Assembly: GCA_964501985.1 (NCBI GenBank)
Contig: CAZCVY010000003.1
Coordinates: 1 to 64,000, forward strand
Reading direction: 5' to 3'
DNA: 64,000 nucleotides
Origin: Bog-366 sp964501985
GTDB lineage: Bacteria; Acidobacteriota; Terriglobia; UBA7540
A program made the position numbers and the translations under genes. Shown one piece after another: positions 36,845-44,336 of this stretch (positions within the stretch are counted from its first letter, which is position 1; every line of letters starts with the position of its first letter). Below the pieces are notes generated by a model. It was not told where the DNA came from. It was given only the letters and a program-made list of their open reading frames with translations, and ran no database searches.

Positions 36845-37705
36845 ATGTTATACCGAATTACCCATTCCACGCGCTACGCTTACCCGTCACCGGTCGCGCA
36901 GTGTTTCAATGAGGCGCATTTGACTCCGCGCGCGCTGCCCGGCCAACACGTGCGCGAGCACTCGCTCGAAGTCAATCCCTTGCCCGCCTTCTTGCAGAAT
37001 CGCAAAGACTATTTTGGTAATGCGGTTTCCACGTTTGCGGTCTTCGAAAAGCACGACCGTTTCGCAGCCGTTGCTTCGAGCGTGGTGGCCGTGGAGCCAC
37101 AGCGCAGTGAAATTCCGACTTCCTCTGCATGGGAAAAGGTTCGCGATTTACTGGCCCAGCCGCTCGATCCGGATTCCATTGCCGCCTCGGAGTTTATTTT
37201 CGACTCGCCTTACATTTCCGCTCGAGCCGAGTTGCGGGAGTATGCCCGCCCGACATTCACGCCCGGGCGGCCGCTGCTCGAAGCGCTTGAAGAGCTCACT
37301 TGCCGCATTCATGATGAGTTCACGTACCAGCCCAAATCCACATCCATTGATACGCCGCTTCTGGAAGTGCTCCATTATCGCCAGGGCGTGTGCCAGGATT
37401 TCGCCCACCTGATGATCGGTGCCCTCCGCTCCCTGCGATTGTCGGCGCGATACGTGAGCGGCTACATCCGCAGTAGCCCGCGCTTTCAAGGAGCAATGGC
37501 GTCACACGCCTGGGTATCGGTGTTCGATCCGGAAAACGGGTGGCTGAGCTTTGATCCTACCAACAACATGATGCCTTCCGACGCTCATATTACCCTGGCT
37601 TGGGGACGCGACTATGGAGATGTGACGCCGGTGAAAGGCCTCACCCTGGGCGGAGGGGGGCAATCGGTTGACGTGGAAGTGCGGGTGCAGCCGCTGGAAA
37701 ACTAA
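36845..37705 (+). CDS. Transglutaminase-like cysteine protease family protein
   Basis: The 286-residue protein has the bacterial transglutaminase N-terminal domain (MLYRITHSTRYAYPSPVAQC) and a papain-like core with all three catalytic positions: Cys in YRQGVCQDFAHLMIGALR (about residue 181), His in ASHAWVSVFD (about 220) and Asp in FDPTNNMMPSDAH. There is no signal peptide, so it is cytoplasmic. As the last gene of the ATP-grasp/alpha-E cluster it could cleave or transfer the peptide made by the ligases. The substrate is unknown. A perfect 28-bp hairpin follows 60 bases after the stop. Confidence 0.92.
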   Translation: MLYRITHSTRYAYPSPVAQCFNEAHLTPRALPGQHVREHSLEVNPLPAFLQNRKDYFGNAVSTFAVFEKHDRFAAVASSVVAVEPQRSEIPTSSAWEKVRDLLAQPLDPDSIAASEFIFDSPYISARAELREYARPTFTPGRPLLEALEELTCRIHDEFTYQPKSTSIDTPLLEVLHYRQGVCQDFAHLMIGALRSLRLSARYVSGYIRSSPRFQGAMASHAWVSVFDPENGWLSFDPTNNMMPSDAHITLAWGRDYGDVTPVKGLTLGGGGQSVDVEVRVQPLEN

Positions 37706-37765
37706 CTGGCACATCGGCTGACCGAGTGATTGGCAATTAGTAATTTGTGATTTTGGAAGGAACCG

Positions 37766-37848
37766 TAGCGCGGACCCGTTTTGTAGGTCCGCGGCCTTAC
37801 CATGCCAACCGGGGAAGAGACGCGGACCTACAAAACGGGTCCGCGCTA
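37766..37848. repeat. Perfect 28-bp inverted repeat between convergent genes
   Basis: The left arm (37766-37793) begins TAGCGCGGACCCGTTTTGTA and the right arm (37821-37848) is its exact complement, with a 27-base loop. It lies between the ends of the transglutaminase and MFS genes. No T-run follows, so it is listed as a palindromic repeat that may also end transcription from both sides. The ends TAGCGCGG resemble the GTAGCGCGGGC family. Confidence 0.8.
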
Positions 37849-37870
37849 TGCCCGCATTTCCGGAATGGAC

Positions 37871-39241
37871 TTATGGTGTGCGAGCTTCCCAATGCAGCTC
37901 GATTTCCTCGAGAGTCCTGCCGCTGGTTTCCGGAACGACTTTCCAGGTAAATAGGATCATCGCGAGCGCCATCACCGCGAGGAAGCCGAAGGTCGCGCTG
38001 CCGCCGGTATTCTTGAACATCCAGGGAAAAAAGAGCACGACCAGGAAATTGGCGAGCCAGTTGGTGAATACCGCCGCCGACATGGCCAATCCGCGAATCC
38101 GACTGGGAAAAATCTCGGACATCAGAATCCAAAAGACCGGACCTATGCACCCGGCAAACGAAGCGATGAAGAGCAGAATTAGAATTAGCCCGACGAGCCC
38201 CTGAACCTTACCCACAAGAAATCCCGCGCTCAGTAGCGTCAGGGAGATCGTCATTCCGGTCGCTCCGGCGATGTAGAGCGGGCGACGACCGACGCGGTCG
38301 ACGGTGAAAATAGCGACGAAGGTGAGGCCAAAATTGAGAAAGCCCATGATGAAGGTCTGAAACAGCGCCACGCCGATAGTGTTGCCTGCCGAACGCAGAA
38401 TGATGGGAGCGTAATCGATGACGGTGTTGATGCCCGAGATCTGCACCAGAATCGCCAGCACGACGCCTACCAGCAACACCCGGCGGTACCGCGGCAGCAG
38501 CAGATCACGGAGCGAGGCGGCCTCCTCCTTGGCCGGCTGCTGCATTTCGCTGATTTCCTTTTCGGCGTTTTCGACGCCCCCGACCCGCACCAGTACGGCC
38601 GATGCCTCAGCACGCTTTCCCGCGTGAAAAAGCCAGCGAGGGCTTTCTGGTACCAGAAACAAAAGGCCGAAGAACAACACGGAGGGAATAACACCCGAGG
38701 CGAACATCCAACGCCAGTTATCCGGGCCCGCCCCCCGCAGCAAGTAGTTGATGAGATAGGAGACGAGGATTCCCGTGGTGATGGCCAGTTGGTTCAAGGC
38801 CACCATCCGCCCGCGCATGGCGTATGGTGATACCTCGGCGATATAAAGGGGAGACACCATCGAGGCCGCGCCGACGGCCAGTCCGCCGACAATTCGCGCA
38901 GCAACAAACCACGAGAATGCAGGAGCGATCGCCGCAAGCACGCTGGTGAACGCGAACACCAGCGCGATGCTCACGAGGGTGCGCTTACGTCCGAGGGCAT
39001 CGGCCAGCCGTCCGGCGAACATCGCGCCCAGCATGCAGCCTGCCAGCAACGAACTTACGCCCCATCCGAGTTGCAATTCGTTGAGCTGGAAATGCTCCTG
39101 CACGAACGGCGCGGCGCCGGAGATGATGGCGATATCGAAGCCGAACATCATGCCGCCCAGGGCCGCCACCAAGCTCACCAGCAGCATGTACGCCGGTCGC
39201 GCGCGCCCGCTGGCTCGTTGTGCTGTTTTCGCTTCGATCAC
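37871..39241 (-). CDS. Sugar porter family MFS transporter
   Basis: The 456-residue inner-membrane protein has 12 hydrophobic segments and sugar-porter signatures: GFDIAIISGA in segment 1, GRLADALGRKR in the first cytoplasmic loop, GGLAVGAASMVSPLYIAEVSP in segment 4-5, VPESPRWLF in the central loop and DRVGRRPLYIAG in the second half. The final VPETSGRTLEEIE is the usual family end. Proton-driven uptake of a hexose or pentose is expected. GTG at 39241 is preferred over an upstream start at 39277 because AAGGAG precedes it by 7 bases. Confidence 0.92.
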   Translation of the reverse strand: MIEAKTAQRASGRARPAYMLLVSLVAALGGMMFGFDIAIISGAAPFVQEHFQLNELQLGWGVSSLLAGCMLGAMFAGRLADALGRKRTLVSIALVFAFTSVLAAIAPAFSWFVAARIVGGLAVGAASMVSPLYIAEVSPYAMRGRMVALNQLAITTGILVSYLINYLLRGAGPDNWRWMFASGVIPSVLFFGLLFLVPESPRWLFHAGKRAEASAVLVRVGGVENAEKEISEMQQPAKEEAASLRDLLLPRYRRVLLVGVVLAILVQISGINTVIDYAPIILRSAGNTIGVALFQTFIMGFLNFGLTFVAIFTVDRVGRRPLYIAGATGMTISLTLLSAGFLVGKVQGLVGLILILLFIASFAGCIGPVFWILMSEIFPSRIRGLAMSAAVFTNWLANFLVVLFFPWMFKNTGGSATFGFLAVMALAMILFTWKVVPETSGRTLEEIELHWEARTP

Positions 39242-39407
39242 CTGGGGTCTCCTTCCGGCGGGCCGCCATTGAGACACCGCGGCAGGGCTCCGCGCAGAGT
39301 GCGTCAGCTTATCATTCGTGGGGGTTTTTGCCTAACGCGGGGGAACGGGAACGGTGGAACGCGGGAACGGGTATGCGGCTCGAAACGTGAAGGCGGAAAC
39401 CGTGGAA

Positions 39408-39508
39408 GTAGCGCGGGCGTCCCGCCCGCTGGGGCGAGGGCATCCTGCCCGCGCATTCTTGGTGGGAGCGGGACGCTCCCACGACAGCGGGCGGGACGCC
39501 CGCGCTAC
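39408..39508. repeat. Dispersed GTAGCGCGGGC palindrome, intact MITE-free copy
   Basis: Perfect 23-bp arms (GTAGCGCGGGCGTCCCGCCC plus GCT, and the complement) frame GGGCATCCTGCCC and GGGAGCGGGACGCTCCC hairpins. The sequence CTGGGGCG at 39429-39436 is uninterrupted here, marking the empty target of the 95-bp MITE. It lies between two leftward genes. Confidence 0.8.
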
Positions 39509-39560
39509 TTCTGCTCTTTCACACTTGTGCGGTAAACCCATAGGGAACTGCGCGCTATTT

Positions 39561-41033
39561 TCAGGATACGGCTTCCGCGGCCGGTTGGTGGTATCCAAAC
39601 AACGCGCGCTGCTTGATAACTTCGGCCGCCTGCGGGGGCAGGTACTGTTCCCATCCCGGCGTGCCATTTTGAATGGCGGCTAAGACCTCGTCGGGTAGCA
39701 TGTGGAGTTGTCGTGAATCGAAGCTCTCCATGGCCTCGATCTCACCCCTTTCGCGCAAGTAGGCGAGCAGGTGTTGCAGGTGCGGAGCGACTTCCAGCGT
39801 CGAGGAAGTTGCCACTTTGCCGCCGGTGTGCGCGCGTGTGGGGTAAACGTACAGCCGCACATTTCCTTGAAAGAGGCGCCCCAGGCCTTCCAGGATGCCT
39901 CCGGGCAAGTTGGCGTAGTACTGCTCGTCGAACACCGCGCGCAGGGTGGGCACGCCCATGACGAATCCCAACCATTGTCGGGTGTAACGCCGCAGCGAGG
40001 TGGTGACGTTGTCGAATCGCCGGAAGTTGGTCACCATCACCGTTTTGCCCAGCGCGGCGAGCATATCGGCACGAGCGAGAAAATCGTGAGGGTCGATCCC
40101 ATGGCCGGTGTCCAGATCCCGAAGCGTCATCCCCATGAGCACCACAGGGTCCACATTCACCTCAGGGATCTTACTAAACCGTTCTGCCGCGCCGTCCAAC
40201 ATATCAATCCCGACGTTGGTTATGGGCCGGAATCTGCCCCGAAAGATGAGCACTGGTTTCTCGTAGAGGACCTCTGCCGGCTGCACCACATCTCCCTGCG
40301 CAGTAAACATCGTGGAGTCGGTCAAGTCCAACTCCACAAGTTGCAAACTCGCCAGGCGGTTGTCAATATGCTTAAAGGCCGGCCCGGAGAATTTGATCAT
40401 GTCGATGTCCACGCGCAGCCGGCTAAGCCCTTCCATCAGCATTTTCATCAGCCCTTGCGAGTCGCGCTGGTGGAACGCCCCGTACACCAGGTTGACCCCC
40501 AGGACTCCCAGCGATTCCTGCTCGCCCACGGGGACCTGGTCGAGAAGGTTGACGTGGATCACGATCTCCGAATACGGCGCCCTGGGTTCGTGCTGGAAGC
40601 GCACGCCCATCCAGCCCTGCCCCGTCTGATTACGCGTGCGGCTGCGCGTCGCGACGGTGTCGGCAAAGACGAAGAAGCACGTACGCTCGCCGCGCACCGG
40701 GTCAAGGCGCTCGAGCAACTGCGCCCATTCGTGGTCCAGCATGGATTCCAGGCGGGCGCGGCTGACGTAGCGATCGGCGGCGCCATAAATGATGTCGCTG
40801 ATCACCATGTCATAAGCCGACATCGACTTGGCCACCGTAGCGGAGGCATGGCCCACGTGGAAAAACCAGCGCGCTACCTCCTGGCCGGCGCCGATCTCGG
40901 CAAAGGTCCCAAACGTCGCGGAATCAAGATTGATGGCGAGGGCCTTCTCCTGCGTGCTCATTGCCGGGAGAGAGTTCGCGTGCGGAACTGCGGTTTGATC
41001 GAGTCCCATTTTGTGTTTTTGACCCACCATCAT
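39561..41033 (-). CDS. Conserved protein of unknown function, about 490 residues
   Basis: I recognise this as a conserved family seen in environmental bacteria and sometimes labelled nicotinate-nucleotide adenylyltransferase, but I see no HxGH or ISSTxxR nucleotidyltransferase motif to support that label. Visible conserved-looking stretches are FGTFAEIGAGQEVARWFFHVG, SAYDMVISDIIYG, ERTCFFVFADTVATRS and GHGIDPHDFLARADMLAALG. There is no signal peptide or membrane span, so a cytoplasmic protein is likely. The true start may be the internal ATG at 40961 (MSTQEKALAINLD), since the first 24 residues look unconserved and neither start has a good ribosome binding site. Confidence 0.8.
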   Translation of the reverse strand: MMVGQKHKMGLDQTAVPHANSLPAMSTQEKALAINLDSATFGTFAEIGAGQEVARWFFHVGHASATVAKSMSAYDMVISDIIYGAADRYVSRARLESMLDHEWAQLLERLDPVRGERTCFFVFADTVATRSRTRNQTGQGWMGVRFQHEPRAPYSEIVIHVNLLDQVPVGEQESLGVLGVNLVYGAFHQRDSQGLMKMLMEGLSRLRVDIDMIKFSGPAFKHIDNRLASLQLVELDLTDSTMFTAQGDVVQPAEVLYEKPVLIFRGRFRPITNVGIDMLDGAAERFSKIPEVNVDPVVLMGMTLRDLDTGHGIDPHDFLARADMLAALGKTVMVTNFRRFDNVTTSLRRYTRQWLGFVMGVPTLRAVFDEQYYANLPGGILEGLGRLFQGNVRLYVYPTRAHTGGKVATSSTLEVAPHLQHLLAYLRERGEIEAMESFDSRQLHMLPDEVLAAIQNGTPGWEQYLPPQAAEVIKQRALFGYHQPAAEAVS

Positions 41034-41144
41034 TTTAGCCGATGAGATGCCTTTCCGTCGATGAGGTAGAAGGCCCGGAATCTCCCCTTGATTATTGACA
41101 GGAGCAGGCGTAAGATGCGTTGTCGATAACTGAGGGGAGTGTGA

Positions 41145-41474
41145 ATGAGCAAACCAACCGATCTCGTCCAGGGCACTCTGGACCTCTTAATTCTAAAAAC
41201 TATCGCGCTTGAACCCCTGCACGGGTGGGGCATCGCGCAGCGCATCCGGCAGGTGTCCAAGGAAGTCCTCCAGGTGAACCAGGGAGCCCTTTATCCCGCT
41301 CTTCATCGCCTGGAGCAAAGCGGGTGGATCAGGGCGAAGTGGGGCGAGTCTGACAACAACCGCCACGCGAAGTTCTATTCGCTGACGCCCGCGGGGCGCA
41401 AGTATTTGGAAAATGAACAGGCCAACTGGGCAAGACTTTCCGCCGCCATTGGTTTGGTGCTGGAGACAAGCTGA
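41145..41474 (+). CDS. PadR-family transcriptional regulator
   Basis: The 109-residue protein is a PadR-type winged helix-turn-helix regulator (PF03551): LVQGTLDLLILKTIALEPLHG, then GALYPALHRLEQSGWI for the recognition helix and wing, and the YSLTPAGRKYLENE end. Such short PadR proteins regularly precede ADOP permease genes in Acidobacteriota and probably control them in response to an unknown ligand. The spacing to the first permease start is 81 bases, so one transcript for PadR and the four permeases is possible. The ribosome binding site is GGGGAG. Confidence 0.92.
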   Translation: MSKPTDLVQGTLDLLILKTIALEPLHGWGIAQRIRQVSKEVLQVNQGALYPALHRLEQSGWIRAKWGESDNNRHAKFYSLTPAGRKYLENEQANWARLSAAIGLVLETS

Positions 41475-41555
41475 GGATTGCCGATTGTTGATTGTCGATT
41501 GCCGATTGAAAACCGTGCTCGGCACGCCTCAGAAGAAACAACCACGGGTGAGTTA

Positions 41556-44228
41556 ATGCGCTGGCTCTACAAATTTCCGCTGCGACTCCGCTCACTGTTC
41601 AAGCGCTCCCGCGTCGAACACGAGCTTAGCGACGAACTTCGATTCCATTTGGAAAGACTGGCGGAGGAGAACGTTTCGCGCGGGATGACCCCGAAGGAAG
41701 CCCGGTTCGCCGCCCTGCGCGAACTGGGCGGGGTTGAGCAAATCAAAGAGGAGCGCCGCGACATGCGCAAGGTAAATTACCTCGAAAACTTCTTGCAAGA
41801 TGTCCGCTACGGCCTGCGGGTGCTCGGGAGGAATCCCGGCTTTGCCTCTGCCGCGATCCTTACTCTGGCGCTCGGGATTGGCGCAACCACGGCGATCTTC
41901 AGCATCGTGGACGCCGTGATGCTCAAGCCGCTGCCCTTTCCCACCGCCGACCGCTTGGTCCGAGTCAGGTCGGTGATAGCCGCGACGGGTCATGGCGATT
42001 CGGCGTCCTACCCGGATTTTCTTGATTGGCGGGCGCGGAACCACGTCTTCGAGGGCATGGCGGCTTTTCGCACGGGCGACTTCACTCTGGTCGGCCCCCG
42101 TGAACCGCTCCATTTGCAAGGGGCGGTGGTGTCCGCGCAATTATTTTCACTGCTCGGAGTGAAGCCGGCGCTCGGGCGTATTTTTCTGCCCGATGATGAC
42201 AACCCCAGCACGGTGAGTGGCACCGATCCTGTCATCTTGAGCTACGGCCTGTGGCAGCGGGAGTTCAGTTCAGACGCGTCGGTGCTGGGGCGCACGATTC
42301 AACTCGGGGACCAACCCTTCACCGTGGTCGGAGTCGTGCCGGCGGGATTCCAATACCCCATTCAGGCGGACCCTATCGAGCTGTGGGCCACGATCGCGGC
42401 TGACGCCCGTGGTTCGTACGCGATGACGAACCAACGGGGCGCGCACTATCTCGATGTTGCCGGCCTGCTGAAACCCGGGGTCGAGATCGCGCGGGCGCAA
42501 GCCGAGATGGCCGCGATTGCAGGCGCGTTAAGCAAACAGCATCCCGAAAACAAGCCGCGGACCGCGCAGGTCGTGCCGGAAATCCAAGGCGCCATCGGCC
42601 CTCTTCGCACGCCGCTGCTCGTCCTGCTGGGGGCGGTTGGCTGCGTCCTGCTGATCGTCTGTGTCAACGTGGCTAACCTGCTGTTGGCACGGGCCACCGG
42701 GCGGCACAAGGAAATGGCTCTCCGGGCCGCCCTCGGCGCCAGCCGACGGCGAGCCACTCGCCAACTGCTCACAGAGAGTGTAGCGTTAGGCCTGCTGGGC
42801 GGTGGGCTCGGCCTGGTGCTGGCGATAGCGTCGCTCCGGATACTCGTGCGGCTCATCCCGGCCGAGGTGCCGCGCCTGAACGCCATTGGCCTTGACCTTC
42901 ATTTGCTCGGCTTTGCCTTTCTCGTGTCGCTCGTGGCGGGAATTCTCTTTGGCCTCGCGCCCGCACTGCGGGTTTCAAAGATAAGCCTGACCGAATCGCT
43001 CAATGAGAGCGGTCGGGGCGCGGGAGGCGGAGGCAGAGAGCACAGCCGCCTGCGCGATTTTCTGGTGGTAAGCGAGGTTGCCCTAGCGATCGTTTTGCTG
43101 CTCGGCGCCGGCCTGTTGATTCAGAGTTTTTTTAATCTCACGCGCGTCAATCCGGGTTTCAATCCCGATCACGTCTTGACCTTTCAACTCGATTCCCCTG
43201 CGGGCAAGCCGGCCACGCAGATACCCGCATTCATTCGCGAGGTTGTTGCGAGCATGAGAGCGCTTCCGGGGGTTATCTCGGCCAGTGCGGTCGCGTCGCT
43301 GCCCCTGACCGGAGACAACATCGGGTCAAGCTTTGAAATTCAGGACGAGCCAACGCCCATGGGGTCGCGGCCCATGGCTGATTTCAACGCGGTGGAACCG
43401 AATTATTTTGGAACGCTAGGCATCGCCCTCGTTGCCGGGCGGGACTTTACCGAACGGGACGATTCGAAGTCTGCGCCGGTGGTGATTATCAATCGCACCC
43501 TGGCGCGGCGCTTCTTCCCCAACCAGAATCCGATTGGGCAGCACCTGCGGCCCGGCATCGGCAATGGCTACGGCCCAGGCGAGTTGCCGATCCGCGAAAT
43601 CGTCGGCGTGATCGAGGACGTGAAGCAGAGCGGCTTGGGCGACGATGCCTCTCCCGAAATATATGCCCCGCAAGCGCAGAGCCCCTTTGGCACCATGATT
43701 CTCGTAGTCCGCACTGCCAATGATCCCCGCACCATTGTGGAAGCGGCTCGCCGGCGGGTGCTAACCCTGGACAAGAACACACCCATTTATCACGTGGAGA
43801 CCCTTGACCAATTCTTCGCACAGTCAGTGGAAGTGCCGAGGTTCATCACCGCGCTCCTCGGTGGCTTTGCCGGTTTGGCGCTGGTTTTGGCCTGTCTGGG
43901 TATCTACGGTGTGATTTCATACACGGTCGCCCAACGCACGCGCGAGATCGGCATTCGCCTGGCTGTCGGGGCGCACAGTGGCGATGTTCTCTGGATGGTT
44001 ATTCGAGAAGGCCTGCGCCCAGCTCTGGCGGGCATAGTGATTGGAATTCTCGGCGCGCTGCGGTTAACGCGTCTTTTGTCCAGCCTGCTGTTTGGTATCA
44101 GGTCGGCTGACCCCGTCACCTTTGCCGCAGTCGCAGTGATTCTGACCGGCGTGGCGCTCCTGGCATGTTACATCCCCGCGCGCCGGGCGACGAAGGTCGA
44201 GCCCATGGTGGCGCTGAGGTACGAATGA
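41556..44228 (+). CDS. ADOP-family MacB-like permease 1
   Basis: The 890-residue membrane protein belongs to the acidobacterial duplicated orphan permease group (TIGR03434 type). It opens with the group-specific RWLYKFPLRLRSLFKR and a soluble helical part (ELSDELRFHLE, then ALRELGGVEQIKEE). A first membrane segment near residue 75 is followed by a MacB periplasmic core, an FtsX segment block around residue 350-480 (VCVNVANLLLARATGRHKEM), a second core and a final FtsX block (RTREIGIRLAVGAHSGDVLWM). No ATPase is encoded next to it. ATG 41556 is chosen since GGTGAG precedes it and it aligns with the starts of the other three copies. Confidence 0.92.
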   Translation: MRWLYKFPLRLRSLFKRSRVEHELSDELRFHLERLAEENVSRGMTPKEARFAALRELGGVEQIKEERRDMRKVNYLENFLQDVRYGLRVLGRNPGFASAAILTLALGIGATTAIFSIVDAVMLKPLPFPTADRLVRVRSVIAATGHGDSASYPDFLDWRARNHVFEGMAAFRTGDFTLVGPREPLHLQGAVVSAQLFSLLGVKPALGRIFLPDDDNPSTVSGTDPVILSYGLWQREFSSDASVLGRTIQLGDQPFTVVGVVPAGFQYPIQADPIELWATIAADARGSYAMTNQRGAHYLDVAGLLKPGVEIARAQAEMAAIAGALSKQHPENKPRTAQVVPEIQGAIGPLRTPLLVLLGAVGCVLLIVCVNVANLLLARATGRHKEMALRAALGASRRRATRQLLTESVALGLLGGGLGLVLAIASLRILVRLIPAEVPRLNAIGLDLHLLGFAFLVSLVAGILFGLAPALRVSKISLTESLNESGRGAGGGGREHSRLRDFLVVSEVALAIVLLLGAGLLIQSFFNLTRVNPGFNPDHVLTFQLDSPAGKPATQIPAFIREVVASMRALPGVISASAVASLPLTGDNIGSSFEIQDEPTPMGSRPMADFNAVEPNYFGTLGIALVAGRDFTERDDSKSAPVVIINRTLARRFFPNQNPIGQHLRPGIGNGYGPGELPIREIVGVIEDVKQSGLGDDASPEIYAPQAQSPFGTMILVVRTANDPRTIVEAARRRVLTLDKNTPIYHVETLDQFFAQSVEVPRFITALLGGFAGLALVLACLGIYGVISYTVAQRTREIGIRLAVGAHSGDVLWMVIREGLRPALAGIVIGILGALRLTRLLSSLLFGIRSADPVTFAAVAVILTGVALLACYIPARRATKVEPMVALRYE

Positions 44229-44336
44229 AGTTGTCGATCATCAGTTTTTAGTTTAAGGCGGCTGCAGTGGGGCGGGGGGAACTGAAAACTGTCGACTGAT
44301 TACCGACGACTGAGAACTGATGACTGAGGACCTCCT
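44229..44336. repeat. Permease spacer with repeated GACTGA/AACTGA words (type B)
   Basis: The spacer ends ACTGAGAACTGATGACTGAG just before the next start and begins with the complementary style ATCATCAGTTTTTAGTT, so an imperfect hairpin is possible. It closely matches the spacer at 49801-49910, while the spacers at 41475-41555 and 47064-47148 share a different sequence. Confidence 0.6.
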
